Notes: a model not told the origin generated them from the letters alone. Shown: positions 11,652 through 23,640, numbered from the stretch's first letter. The stretch: 53,442 nt of DNA from Hofstenia miamia (GCA_004352715.1 SCFE01000003.1:1287060-1340501), one strand, 5' to 3'. Program-made: numbers and translations.

Positions 11652-12074
11652 AAAGAACCTCTACACCAGGCCGTGACAACGCATAAGATTAAATAATTAT
11701 TGGAGGCTGGTTTATATTGAACATGATTTAAAGTTAAAATTATAATCAGAAAAACTATATTTAGCATCAAAAAATATACTTATTATATTGACAAACTACA
11801 TCACGAAAAATTTGCGAGCACTCAGTACATCATTTAGATAAATACAAAAGTTTACATAAAACTACTGCCAAGAAATTTTGCTTATTATTTCATTACATAT
11901 ACTACGTTTAGAATTAGTTTCTATTATGAGATTAATGGTATTTAAAATTTACCAAAATGTATTATTTGGAGATCAGGAAGTAGATTAGAAATATAATTTC
12001 CAATTTTTTTACTTTCCCACGGAAAATAATTCAAATATTAATGCTGCAATTATATTTATCTTACAACATTCAAT

Positions 12075-13560
12075 ATGCCTCCAAATTGCTGTGTTGGTTA
12101 TTGTACCAGTGGATATGACACGAATCCACATAAAGTTCTTATATATCGTTTCCCCCGTAATGTTGATGAAGCAGCCAAATGGAAAAAAGATTGCCTAACT
12201 ACGTAATTGTATCTCCAAGTCTTGGAGTTTGTACTCTGCACTGGCCCACAAATGTAATGTTAAGTGTGAGACACTCATAGACTTTGTAATCGTTCTTTTA
12301 TTCAGCATTTTTTTAAAAATATTCTTTTAAATATTATTTTCTGGATATATTTTTAAACAATAATTGTACTATATAAAAATTAAACTTTGAAAACGTCAAC
12401 AACTTTCAAATACTTAGTTTTCTTGCAATTTTGTAAATGTGTCTCCCTCTTAGAAAATGCATGGAGGATTTTCTGTACCTACTGTACCGCATCTGTATTC
12501 AAAGATGCTCAATGTAAAGGATGCACAAATAGAACATCAGCTGATGCACGCAATACTATTAACAATGAATTGGGACTATTCTTCCAAAAAGATTTTATTC
12601 AAGATTCTCAGACTATAGAGGAACTATTTGCTTCAATTAATGAATCATATTTACATCTATGTGATAATTGATATGACTTCTGCGATAATCAACTGGAAAA
12701 AATTATTTTCTTTTGAATTTTTTTGTCTCAGATACAGGGTATTAATTCGGTAAAGATCAATTCTGTTCCATCCGTATTGATATTTTGGAGTCAAATAGAT
12801 GAAGTAATCAAAACTATATTTGTAAGGGTTTTTTAACATTTGATTACTCTAGATCAATTTATTCTCTTCAAAGGCTCTCTGCGACACTAGTTCATAAAAC
12901 AGATGATATTTACATATCAAAGTTTTTTTTAAAATTTTATCTGAAAGATTGAAACCTTGCATTTCGCTTGTGGACGAAACGCATATTTCACAGTGGTCTC
13001 CACTATCATGGCGGGAAGCTTTATGATCAATCCAGTAATGTGGAGGACATTGTCATTTCATTACTATATGTAATGATTAAAACATGCTTTTCTAGTGATC
13101 GTTTTGTAGCTCGCATGATTCCAATTTTTTATTGTAAAAGATTTCTTATGAACAATTCATCAGATTTCAGGTGTTGTCATTGCATCTATCACTGATAACT
13201 ATCACGTAAATCAACTCTATTTTAAGCTATTCAATAATTCATCTGACAAGCCATGGAAAGCTAGATCACCAGTCTACAGTACTACACTTTGCCCTTATAT
13301 CTGTTTGTAGATACTTCACATTTGGTCAAAAGTGTTTGGGCAAACAGGACAACCAAAGCTACACAACAAGTAGATTTCTTTGTTCCTAATGGTAACCAGG
13401 GGCCATTGCTCAAGGCTGAATTTGCAAATGTTATTCTGTTCCGATTCAAATGAACTCATCAGATTATCTGATTTAACTTTTTCATTGACAAGTTTGCAGA
13501 AACAGCGTGTTTGTCTTGTTCTAAGGTGTTTTCTGAAAAGACAGCAGCAGGGTTAGTCAT
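12075..13560 (+). pseudogene. P-element/THAP9-like transposase relic
   Basis: Begins with ATG at 12075 encoding MPPNCCVGYCTSGYDTNPHK and then YRFPRNVDEAAKWKKDCL, the N-terminal half of a THAP zinc finger (C-x2-4-C with the conserved W). After a one-base frame change, SPSLGVCTLHWPTN supplies the C-x2-H half. A later open segment (12387-12671) and fragments near 12970-13250, including DNYHVNQLYFKLF, resemble the catalytic region of P-superfamily transposases; DTSHLVKSVW near 13310 fits the DxxHLxK block. Stops and frame changes are scattered throughout, so it is dead. Terminal repeats were not found. Confidence 0.65.
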
Positions 13561-13639
13561 TTGTCAGAAAACAATAATATTTCCAGTGACACAATTTCCT
13601 TCATTGATCTATTTTCAAAATGGGGGGGGGATTGTAAGT

Positions 13640-13900
13640 CTCCATTGAATTAGCACTGGTATAATAAATAACGATATAGAGAATCTTTTTATATGGGTAA
13701 ACCAAATAAATATGAAATTCAATACAGGAAAGTTTAATTATGTTATTTTTAAAAAAGTGATATTCCATTAAGCATTGAAAAATTTGATCTGAATGCATCA
13801 AATTCAGTTAGCGATCTTGGAATTATATTTACTTTAAATATGAGATGGTCTCTTCATATTGAAATGCAATTAAAAAGCAGCTCTTCTAAATTTTCAATAC
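13640..13900 (+). pseudogene. LINE reverse transcriptase relic (thumb region)
   Basis: One plus frame reads FDLNASNSVSDLGIIFTLNM then RWSLHIEMQLK, matching the conserved block after the palm domain of CR1/Jockey-like RTs (V.DLGI.....L.W..HI). It ends abruptly at about 13900 where the minus-strand R4-like element begins. Only a fragment. Confidence 0.6.
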
Positions 13901-15296
13901 TTAAACTATTTCCTTTGCCAACTCCCTGTACTTGTCTATCTTCTCTTTCTCCTCGCTTTCTACATTCCTGCCCTTTGGTACTGCTATGTCTATCACTGTT
14001 CCTAATCTTTTCTCTTTGTCGACCACTACTATGTCTGGCCTCCGTGCTTCTAGCACTTTGCTCGTCTGTATGTTGAAGTCCCACAGTATCTTAACCTTAT
14101 CATTCTCTATTACTCCCTGTGGCTTGTGCTCATACCACTTGTCTCCTGCTTCTAACCCATGCTGCCTGCTCAAACTCCAGTGTACCATTCTTCCCACCTT
14201 GTCATGCCTGAACTTATACTCATTCTGTGCCAGCTTCTCACACCCTGCTATCAGATGATCTACTGTCTCTGCCTCTTTCTTACATAGCCTACACTTATCA
14301 CTTACTTCTACTCTTCTGTCTATATGCTTCTTCACCCAGTTTGTTCTTATTGCTTGCTCCTGTGCTGCCATTATCAGTGCTTCTGTTTCTCTCTTCAGTC
14401 CTGCCTTCTTTAACCACTTGTTGCTCTCTTCTCTGTCACACTTTTCTGTGTTCCTCCAGTATTCTCCATGCATTGCCTTCTGCCTATACCTTGTTTGTCT
14501 CTCTGATTCCATCCTACTCTGGTATACCTTCTTTCCTTCACTCTCAGTTCTTATCTTCCTTAACTCCTTAGTGACCTCCAGTATTGACCCTCTAGGTTGT
14601 GCTTCTACATACTCCTTTAGCCCTAGTGCTTCTGCTTCTACAGTTTCCTCCACACTTAGCAGTCCTTTCCCTCCTTTATGCCTTGCCATGTACAACCTAT
14701 CCACATCTCCATTTAGGTTGAAAGCCCTCTCTGCTGCTAGTACCTTCCTTGTCTCTCTGTCTAGCTCCCTAAGTTCATTCTTGTTCCATCTAACTATTCC
14801 TGCCGAATATCTCAACACTGGTATCGCCCATGTATTAATTGCTTTTATACTATTCTGCCCATTCAATGCTGACTTCTGTAGTACCTTCCTTACTCTCCTC
14901 TTGTATTCTTTCCTTAGCCTCATCTTCATTTCCTCGTGATCTGTTCTGTCTTTCTCTATCACACCTAAGTACTTGTACCCCTCTTTAACTTCCTCAATCT
15001 TATCCCCACTGCTTGTCCTCAAGCCATCCCCATCCACACACTTGCCTCTAGTCATTGTCACTGCTGCACACTTTCCTAATCCAAACTCCAACCCTGAATC
15101 TCTGCTTGCCTTCTCCAATGTCTCCACTTGCTTCTGCAACATCTTCCTTGAACTAGCATACATCTTCAGGTCGTCCATGTACCACAGGTGACTCACTGCT
15201 CTACCATTCTTCTCCATCTTATACCCTATGCCTGTCTCCTTTAACTTTTCTGTGATAGGTATTAAGCTAACTACAAACAGTAGTGGCGCTAAGCTA
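13897..15296 (-). mobile_element. R4/Dong-like non-LTR element, RT C-terminus to restriction-like endonuclease
   Basis: Reading from 15296 down, the protein starts within RT motif B (LAPLLFVVSLIP) and includes the catalytic YMDD box (HLWYMDDLKMYA). It continues through a long Arg/Glu-rich region to a CCHC knuckle (CRLCKKEAETVDHLIAGC, C-x2-C-x8-H-x4-C) and then RPDIVVVDKEKRLGTVIDIA, the PD...D core of the restriction-like endonuclease. This order is typical of the RLE-bearing LINE clades, and R4/Dong fits best. The frame is open for ~465 codons, then stops at 13901 within the endonuclease domain, so the copy is 3'-truncated, unusual for LINEs. Its 5' edge meets a second copy in opposite orientation. 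Confidence 0.85.
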
Positions 15297-15759
15297 AGAG
15301 TTAAGGAAGATAAGAACTGAGAGTGAAAGAAAGACAGCATACCAGAGTAGGATGGAATCAGAGAGATAAACAAGGTATAGGCAGAAGGCAATGCATGGAG
15401 GAACGCAGAAAATTGTGACAAAGAAGAGAGCAACATGTGGTTAAAAAAGCAGGACTTAAAAGAGAAACAGAAGCATTGATAATGGCAGCACAGGAGCAAG
15501 CGATAAGAACAAACTGGGTGAAGAAGCATATAAACAAAAGAGTGGAAGTAAGTGATAAGTGTAGGCTATGTAACAAAGAGTGTGAGACAGTTGATCATCT
15601 GATAGCAGGATGTGAGAAGTTGGCGCAGAATAAGTATAAGTTCAGGCAGGACAAGGTAGGGCGAATGGTACACTGGAGCTTGAGCAGGCAGCATGGGTTA
15701 GAAGCAGCAGACAAGTGGTATGATCACAAGCCACAGGGCGTCATAGAAAATGAGAAGGC
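15296..15759 (+). mobile_element. second R4/Dong-like copy, opposite orientation, runs into gap
   Basis: Plus-strand DNA from about 15296 repeats the part of the neighbouring minus copy found at 14080-14570, including KAGLKRETEALIMAAQEQAI and the zinc knuckle CRLCNKECETVDHLIAGC. It is cut by the N gap just before the endonuclease core. Beyond the gap an (AAT)n tract begins near 16657. Dong is known to insert in TAA repeats, so this may be its 3' flank (inference). Confidence 0.8.
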
Positions 15760-16637
15760 NNNNNNNNNNNNNNNNNNNNNNNNNNNNNNNNNNNNNNNNN
15801 NNNNNNNNNNNNNNNNNNNNNNNNNNNNNNNNNNNNNNNNNNNNNNNNNNNNNNNNNNNNNNNNNNNNNNNNNNNNNNNNNNNNNNNNNNNNNNNNNNNN
15901 NNNNNNNNNNNNNNNNNNNNNNNNNNNNNNNNNNNNNNNNNNNNNNNNNNNNNNNNNNNNNNNNNNNNNNNNNNNNNNNNNNNNNNNNNNNNNNNNNNNN
16001 NNNNNNNNNNNNNNNNNNNNNNNNNNNNNNNNNNNNNNNNNNNNNNNNNNNNNNNNNNNNNNNNNNNNNNNNNNNNNNNNNNNNNNNNNNNNNNNNNNNN
16101 NNNNNNNNNNNNNNNNNNNNNNNNNNNNNNNNNNNNNNNNNNNNNNNNNNNNNNNNNNNNNNNNNNNNNNNNNNNNNNNNNNNNNNNNNNNNNNNNNNNN
16201 NNNNNNNNNNNNNNNNNNNNNNNNNNNNNNNNNNNNNNNNNNNNNNNNNNNNNNNNNNNNNNNNNNNNNNNNNNNNNNNNNNNNNNNNNNNNNNNNNNNN
16301 NNNNNNNNNNNNNNNNNNNNNNNNNNNNNNNNNNNNNNNNNNNNNNNNNNNNNNNNNNNNNNNNNNNNNNNNNNNNNNNNNNNNNNNNNNNNNNNNNNNN
16401 NNNNNNNNNNNNNNNNNNNNNNNNNNNNNNNNNNNNNNNNNNNNNNNNNNNNNNNNNNNNNNNNNNNNNNNNNNNNNNNNNNNNNNNNNNNNNNNNNNNN
16501 NNNNNNNNNNNNNNNNNNNNNNNNNNNNNNNNNNNNNNNNNNNNNNNNNNNNNNNNNNNNNNNNNNNNNNNNNNNNNNNNNNNNNNNNNNNNNNNNNNNN
16601 NNNNNNNNNNNNNNNNNNNNNNNNNNNNNNNNNNNNN
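15760..16637. other. assembly gap (878 N)
   Basis: Long N run inside the second R4-like copy; open frames spanning it are meaningless. Confidence 0.95.
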
Positions 16638-16656
16638 ATTCGGGATTTTTTAGAAT

Positions 16657-16686
16657 AATAACAATAATAATAATAATAATAATTTA
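16657..16686. repeat. (AAT)n microsatellite
   Basis: AAT trinucleotide run just downstream of the gap; possible LINE tail or insertion target. Confidence 0.8.
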
Positions 16687-16689
16687 TTA

Positions 16690-17630
16690 GAATCAGAAAG
16701 AAAACATCTGATAATCTTATTAATTTACAAAATTAGAAAAAAACTACTTTTAATATTTTTTTGAGAATTCGATGGGGAAAGAAATTTGTATATTTATTTC
16801 TTTCACTGCAACTGGAATGTGGTTTCCCTTCTCGTAGCCGATCAAAACCATATAGTTCTCATTTGGAAATTATTCCTCTCAAAATATGATTACTATTTCT
16901 CGTTATTTTTTCATATAGTTTGTCATCCTTGTCCAAAACAATAATATTCGTATTTTCGTTATGTCATATAATTTGTGTTTGACTTTTTGCATAATTTCAA
17001 ATCATTGCTTACGGATGTACTAGCTACTATGTTTTGCGATTTTTATCATATTTAGTAAGGCATATTTAGTACATAACGAATAATTTAATACGCCTAATTT
17101 AATGTTTCTAAGTTCAGATTTTATTTTAATTATTACCTTATTTTTCTATGCAGTAAGAGTTTTCTAATATATTAGTTCCTTTTGTTTAAATGGCCATACT
17201 GTTAGAATAGCATACACTTAATTAGAATTAGTAAACCTTATATTATAACTTTTTCAAAAATAAAGTATTTTGTTTTTCACTGTTTACTTCTAGTAAATAT
17301 GAATATTTTGGTGTCTATTTTTGAAACACATTACATTAATGGAAGCAGATCATAATAAGTTTACATAAAGCCGGAATGCATACTTGTGTTTTATGAATCT
17401 GGTGTAAAACAGTATTTTCAACAAAGCTTTCTTTCTAACATTTACAGTAAATTTGTCAAACAAAAACACAACAATTACTCGTGTATTAATATAATTTGTT
17501 ACTAGAATTAGATATTTTTGAAAAACTGTGCCGTGCCTAATAATATTTTTGAAAACTGTGCAATGCCCTGTTTAAAATCCACCGAGCCGTCCTTCCAAAA
17601 ACCAGGCACGGTTGCAGCTCTTATCAGTAA
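16690..17630. other. non-coding AT-rich stretch
   Basis: No supported feature. Confidence 0.5.
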
Positions 17631-17643
17631 GGCCAGCGATATG

Positions 17644-17706
17644 AAAATTTTGGGAGTCGGTTCCTTTTGGTATCAATCAAAATACCGCGGTATCGGTTCG
17701 GTATCG
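17644..17706. repeat. CGGTATTTTGA-type repeat, copy 1
   Basis: Contains motifs built on ATACCGCGGTATCGG. A related sequence in the same orientation occurs at 19441-19497. These look like transposon sub-terminal repeats, but no ends or target duplication could be fixed. Confidence 0.4.
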
Positions 17707-17713
17707 GTATGAC

Positions 17714-17714
<1 letters not shown>

Positions 17715-17748
<34 letters not shown>
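17715..17748. repeat. (TA)n microsatellite
   Basis: TA run ending at a single N (17750). Confidence 0.9.
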
Positions 17749-17749
<1 letters not shown>

Positions 17750-17817
17750 NTAATAGTGGCAGGACCTTGCTACCTAAAACAACTAAATAGAATAATAGAT
17801 GCATTAATAAAAAGTAG

Positions 17818-18515
17818 AGTTGGAATTGGGTTGGGCCTAAAGTTGGGTCGGGCTGGGCTTGGGCCGGATTTTCTACGTGGCAATTTGGGCCGGGCCGGGC
17901 TTGGGCCTAATGCTTTAATTGGTATTTGAAATACAAGAAAAAATTCCCTAGAAAACTTAGACTTTGCAAATGGCAAAAAAAATTCTCTTTTAGTTTAACC
18001 GGAGCTGCAATGTTGCCTGGTGCAATACTTCTGACATCTAAATTTTACCTGCTACAAGCAACGAGCGCTTATGAAAATTCCACTTACTTTCTGCTGATGT
18101 AAGTTAATGTAAGTTGGTAGAGAATTTTAGTAACTGAATTATAAAAAGTGATATGTTCCCTACACAATAAAAAGGACGACTACACATTCAATGCTATTTG
18201 ATAGCCAAATGCAACCCTTTACAGGAAGGGCTCACGTCTGCTCCAGATCTACGGCCCTGTATTACACGTTTACTGTAAAAAGGTCAACAATGCAACTTGA
18301 TTTTAAATTGACTTAGCATTTTTTACGGACTAGTGCGGACATGCACCTATGCACATGTTGATCAATATATTATGAAAATTGTCCAATCAAATTCATAGTG
18401 TAGTGCTTATGGGCCTCTATGAGGCAAAAGACACTATCATTGGTGCAAAAGAAAAATAGTTTGGGTCGGGCAGGGATTTTCCAAATCGGCCCAATTTCAC
18501 CTTTGGTAAGAAGAA
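17818..18515. mobile_element. probable MITE with GGGCCGGGC-type ends
   Basis: The left part (17818-17915) is dense in TTGGGCC/GGGTCGGGC motifs; the right part (18460-18510) has the inverted counterparts (GGGTCGGGC and CGGCCCAATTTCACC). Ends resemble imperfect inverted repeats around GGAATTGGG / CCCAATTTC. No clear target duplication, no coding capacity. Boundaries uncertain. Confidence 0.4.
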
Positions 18516-18519
18516 ACTT

Positions 18520-20020
18520 ATATCATCGAGTCTAACAATTATATCTCTAAACTTCTTACTAACTTCGGAGTTAAGGTTACGTTATCTTTAGAATGCCCAA
18601 ATGCGGCGGCGTATACTCGAGGATTTACGGTAGTTACTAGGTTGTCATTTTTTACCTAAAAATACAAACTTTCACTTTATGAAACTGACATTATTTACCA
18701 AAAACCATTTTTTACATATTTTTTTGAAATTTGAAATTATTTTGATCTAAATTTTTTCAGCACTACAAAGTTAAAATTGAAGACAAAAATGACATGTCAT
18801 TTTTTGCAGTAGTAGGATACCATGGTTATATCGATTAAATGACATTTTTTAGATCGAGTTCCTGTGCAAAAAGGAATTGATTTCAAAATTTTGATTCTAT
18901 TAACTTATGATTGAAGTTACAAATGTGCATGGGTTTGAAAATTACGGTCTGACAAGAAGAATAGAACTTTTAGCTGCACCATCGAAGCATTATTAACATC
19001 AAAATGCAAGAAACACGTACAACCTTACAGAAATGTTACATATCAGTATCACCCGTTTATTAAAATTGCAATGGATCTTATTTCAAACTTAGTAATAAAT
19101 AAAAAGGATTAAATTTCATAATCATAACTATAGCCTACAGTGTTATTAATAAATAGATGCCTTGAATGGGGACATTATAAAATCTGTCTTTTTAAAAAAA
19201 TCTATAAGTAGCTCGTTTTTGTGAAAGTATTTTTAAAAAAAAATTTATGTGCTAATCAGCCATATAATTGTAGATGCATAATTAATAAAATTTTCTTCTT
19301 AAGAAAGTTCCTGAGTTTCCAACTTGCCATATTCTAGACTTCGTACAGAAATATTTAAGTTTTCTAGTGCAAATATTGACCGAGGTGTTACATACAATAC
19401 AATACACATACTTTTTAATAAAATAACGATCAATTTTTTAGGCAAGATACCGCGATATCGTTAGTTTTCGGTATTGTCAAAATACCGCTGTATCGGTTTC
19501 ATCAGCGGTATACCACCGAGTTCTACTGAACAAGTAATTACAATGATTTTTTCCAATTTATTATAAGTGTTAATCGAAAAATTCCAATGTGATTGGGGGA
19601 GGGGGCATCATAGGATCGCTGACTGGCCACGCCATTGCTCTAAGCCTAAAAGGACCCTCATTTGTTGTAAATCATAATGTTTAAATGCAACGAGCAATAT
19701 AGTTGTTAAATTCATATTGTGAACGATTTAATTATAATTTTGTTAAATTTACTAATAGCTTTTATGTAATATTTGCGTCCACCATTAAAGCCGGTTCTGT
19801 CCCTGCCCACCATTGCATTGATGTACTAATAATAAAACAAATAATTATAAATGTTTAATCTGATTTTAAATAATGCCCCAAATTTCAGCAGTTGAGATAT
19901 GGTTAACAAATTTTGAATTGAGTTATTAACTAAATTGCATTTAGATACTGGTAAATAATTAACAAGGATCATATACGTATTTTACTGCCTTTAATATTCA
20001 TCATGAAATGCATGTTCCGA
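18520..20020. other. non-coding stretch upstream of gene B
   Basis: Apart from the repeat above, no gene or RNA is supported. Confidence 0.5.
19441..19497. repeat. CGGTATTTTGA-type repeat, copy 2
   Basis: Direct-orientation relative of 17644-17706 with motif AATACCGCTGTATCGG. Confidence 0.4.
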
Positions 20021-20025
20021 ATATA

Positions 20026-20039
20026 TTTGGCGGGAATGT
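20026..20039 (+). promoter_or_regulatory. E2F-like box TTTGGCGGGAATGT upstream of gene B
   Basis: GGCGGGAA begins 22 nt before the gene B start codon. The surrounding 15-mer ATTTGGCGGGAATGT is identical to that upstream of gene A. Confidence 0.55.
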
Positions 20040-20050
20040 AATTTTTTGTC

Positions 20051-21235
20051 ATGTTACTATTGTGTACAATTTTCTCCATAAAAATTTGGCTATTTGTTGC
20101 TTCGCAGGGTCAATTCGGCACAAACGAAAATTTTTCACCTCGCAAAGCCATTGAGTCACTTAATTCGAAAAGAGCTCCACATAGTTTATATAGCGAATCA
20201 GAATACAGTAGTCCCAAGTCTAATTATCAGAGACTTATTGAAAAGTATGGAAACTATGATTTCAAATCAAGAATGAAAAAATTAGGCTCAGTATCAGAAC
20301 AAGCTATTAGCGATCATTTTTCGTTTATTGACCAAATGCAACCCCAAGTAGAATCTGCAAGACCTGACGTCATCAGGAAATCACAAAATGTAGAATTTTC
20401 ACATTCAAATAACCTAAGACCTCTTCAAGAGATGCAAACTTCAAATCCAGAATATCACAGAAAATTTCAACCAATGGAGTCATCTAAATTAGCTAACTTT
20501 GAAAAAGTTCGAAACATGGATTCATCAAGACCAGATTCTTATGGCCATAATATTCAAAGCATGCCATCATCCAGAACTGATTTTGCAGGTAATAATGGTC
20601 AAATGAAATATGAATACTCAAGTGGGCAAATATCAAAGGGTAGGTCTCAAATTGGCAATGGGAAGATCCCGACCTTGGATGAGTTAAAATCAAGATTAGA
20701 ACGTGCTGATCATATGAAAGAGGAGCTTCTTAGCAATCCTAATGGATTTAATGACAAAGGTTTTATGCCGAAATTTTTTTCTGAAGGAAAATATAGCACT
20801 AAAAATGTACCTGAGCTTACAAATAAAGTAATGAGCAAGATTCAAGAGCCAGTGTACAATGCTTTGCAATCACGTATGGGCCAGTCTTTTGAAAGAATGG
20901 ATATAAATGATTATGCTAAAAATGCGTACAACAATTTCAATGGGCAGAAGATGTCAAACTACAACCAAAACAGTAGATTTCAAAATGGATTCCAAAGTAG
21001 GGTTTATGACATTTCTGAAAGGGATCATTCGGAACTAAATTCTCAACAATCTTTTGGATCCTCTAGTTATGAATCGTCTGAAGAGTCAGAAGATCCATAT
21101 TATATGAGACATACATCTTCTTCCCAGCAGAAAACAAAAGGAAATTTTGTGAGGAAAGACGCTCGAAGCACAGGACCTAGACAGAGAAATGACGATACGC
21201 AGCAGCATTTTCAGAATAATTATTGGACCATTTAA
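20051..21235 (+). CDS. gene B: secreted low-complexity protein with 14-residue repeats
   Basis: Single open exon of 394 codons. Residues 1-20 (MLLLCTIFSIKIWLFVASQG) are a signal peptide, so the product should enter the secretory pathway. Residues 100-198 form seven degenerate repeats spaced 14 (once 15) residues, opening with V or M at 100, 114, 128, 142, 156, 171 and 185 (for example MDSSRPDSYGHNIQ). A charged helix LDELKSRLERADHMKEELL follows at ~209-227, matching those of genes A and C. The rest is Ser/Asn/Gln/Tyr-rich, with an acidic Ser/Glu patch near residues 335-350. No Cys after the signal peptide and no known domain. The start is supported by the signal peptide and the GGCGGGAA box 22 nt upstream. 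Function unknown; a structural extracellular protein is a guess. Confidence 0.8.
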   Translation: MLLLCTIFSIKIWLFVASQGQFGTNENFSPRKAIESLNSKRAPHSLYSESEYSSPKSNYQRLIEKYGNYDFKSRMKKLGSVSEQAISDHFSFIDQMQPQVESARPDVIRKSQNVEFSHSNNLRPLQEMQTSNPEYHRKFQPMESSKLANFEKVRNMDSSRPDSYGHNIQSMPSSRTDFAGNNGQMKYEYSSGQISKGRSQIGNGKIPTLDELKSRLERADHMKEELLSNPNGFNDKGFMPKFFSEGKYSTKNVPELTNKVMSKIQEPVYNALQSRMGQSFERMDINDYAKNAYNNFNGQKMSNYNQNSRFQNGFQSRVYDISERDHSELNSQQSFGSSSYESSEESEDPYYMRHTSSSQQKTKGNFVRKDARSTGPRQRNDDTQQHFQNNYWTI

Positions 21236-21379
21236 CTGCATCATGTGTACACCTGAAATATGCAATTTGATATTTGAATTGATTTGAACTGTACTTCTGC
21301 TAAGAACGTTGCTACTTGATGTAGAACTACTTTTGTAAGATTAACGTTACGTGCAAAAATATATCTCAGAATTCTTCAA

Positions 21380-21384
<5 letters not shown>

Positions 21385-21419
<35 letters not shown>
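21385..21419. repeat. (TA)n microsatellite in gene B 3' flank
   Basis: TA run about 150 bp after the gene B stop; a possible AATAAA signal lies near 21572. Confidence 0.85.
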
Positions 21420-21421
<2 letters not shown>

Positions 21422-21959
21422 GTTAATCAAAAAAATCAGTTTTTGAAAATTTTTTTCCAATAGAGTTCAAAACATTTTGTTGTCATAAAACTTACAGTTT
21501 ACTGAAGTTCGTTGTTAACATCAATAATTGTAAAGTCGCAAAGAAGGCACAATACAATTTTATTACCTGTGAATAAAAGTTGTAAAATGTTATTGTTTCA
21601 GAAATGTTGAGAATTATGTTCTGTGTGGTTTAATTGCTCGTCAATTGTATCAGTAAATTGTTGAGTAAAATCAAGATTTTAGACAAAAATATCTTCCCCC
21701 TTTCTCAAAATATAATTGCTTCTGTTTCAAAACTTTTTACTAAATTTATTCAGAATAAATATCTGGTAGAATTCTGGAATTGGAATAAGTGTTTCTTTTT
21801 AGCATGGGGATTTGTTTCTTGTACCTGTTGGAAGTTAAGAAGTATATGATTTTAACAAAGTTATTCAAGACAATAGATGCACTAAAAACCAAATTCTGTG
21901 TAATGTAGAAGACAACAATTTAAATAATTAGAAATTAACATTTGGATAACGTCTATTTT

Positions 21960-22740
21960 GAATCTGTTACACAATTTTAACACTAGGTCAAAATAACCTG
22001 TTCGCAGGTACATACTAAACTTCCAATAATGTTGATAATCTCATTGAATTTGCTCTCAGTAGAAATTATGTTTCTATTTAATAATTTTCACATTTGAAAC
22101 ATCAGATGTAAATATATTCTCAAGGAGTGCTCGCTGTTCGAGTGTTAAATATCTTGGTGTAGAAATCGTTAAAAATTAAAGTTCACTAAACATATAATGT
22201 TTATAATCAAAAACATTGAAATAGGTATAAATGCATTTCTCATATAACCAAATTCATCGACATAATAATGTAATTTGATCTAAAAAAATGTCTTATTGAT
22301 GAGCCACATTTTGTATTTTTGCATTTTGTCTAACAACCTAGAAAAATCTTTCTAGATAAATTAGATTCGCAATTAAAATGGGCCGAAAAGATGAGCTTCA
22401 AAAATTTTTAAAGATAAGAAAAGTTTTCATAATGCTTCCTTTAATATTCGATATTTACTTAAATAATGAAAGTATGGGATATTATAAGCAAAAGGTTGCC
22501 TTTTGGCAAAATTTAATTTTCTTCCTATTTGTGTGGCTCTTGCAATAAACAAAATTTCACTAGCGGGAAAGAAAAGTTCTTAAAGAAATTTTAAAAAATC
22601 CTTCTTAAATTGCACAAATGAGAGGTGGAATAACTTGCGATTATATATAAGAAAAACACATAAACGGGATAGGTATCAAAAGGAAATTAGGTATTACATT
22701 CGCGCAATGGTTTACCCCGAAATTAGCAGAATAAGTTTTG
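21960..22740 (+). pseudogene. possible RT relic
   Basis: Around 22125-22165 one frame reads RSARCSSVKYLGVEIVKN, close to the KYLG(V/I) block after the palm of LINE RTs. Flanking frames are broken. Weak evidence from one motif only. Confidence 0.3.
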
Positions 22741-23640
22741 GTCACGATAAACTTTTTATAATTGGCTTACCTAGCAACAATTTGGAAAATTTGTAAATAT
22801 ATTGTAAATATCAATTTCGGTAAATATTAACTTTTGCTCTGTGTTCTGTACTTTTTTGACGCTATTGTTGCTGTTGTTATTTTATCAGCATTTATTAGTT
22901 GATGCGTTTGTATACGACGATGCTGCAACAATAATGCATTCTTCCACTTCTTCTTCTTCATATGTCAAATCATTGTAGTTAAAGTGTTAGTTATTATTGA
23001 AAATTCAAACAGGATAGAATCATTACTGGGATAATTTTATAATTGGGGGGAGAATTTTATTGTTTTAAGAAAGCGAAAAATTTGCAGATTGTGAGTAAAA
23101 TACCTTATATAATGTTGCTTAAATCATGCAAGAATTTTTTGAGCACAGAAAACAGTCTTTGAGCGTCAACTGACTCGATAGGGCAAAACGAATAAGTGAA
23201 GTATTTATCTAAGCCTCAATAATAATTAGGAGTATTTTATAAAACATTTGTTTTAGGCATTTTAGTAAGATTCGTAAAAAATGGGGTTTTAAGCGCCACC
23301 TAAATTACATCCAAATAGTTTCCTATGTATATTTATAAATAATATATCTAACGGTAGCACATGTATTGTGTTGTGTGATGCAAATTTAGCAAAAAAATGG
23401 TTTCTAATATAGAATATTGCACGTGGATATGCCACTAGTATGGTTACCCATATTCAATTTAGTGTTATGTATTTGGTGCAGTGTCTTAAAAAAATTAATG
23501 TAATTGGATGTGAGTACTTTGCTCGACTTTGGATTTTTAAGTTGACCAAATTTGAAAATCTCCCTACAACACTTATTATAAACAAACCTCGAAGTTTTGT
23601 TTTTTATGAATTTTTTGAATTTTCAGTTTATTGAAAAATC
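22741..23640. other. non-coding stretch
   Basis: No supported gene. Confidence 0.5.

Noticed and set aside
13010-13017. Another GGCGGGAA box
   Set aside because: It lies inside the P-element coding relic, without the TTT prefix and not before a signal-peptide start codon.
13932-15191. Long Ser/Leu/Cys-rich open frames on the plus strand
   Set aside because: They are antisense shadows of the R4-like coding region, whose codon bias removes stops on the other strand.
13901-15529. A single 542-codon protein on the minus strand
   Set aside because: Only the part from ~15296 downward is the R4-like element's coding strand; the first ~78 codons are the antisense of the opposite-orientation copy. 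It is a chimera across an inversion point.
15437-16690. Open frames of 300-400 codons across the N gap
   Set aside because: Most codons are undefined N; only the part before 15760 is real R4-like sequence.
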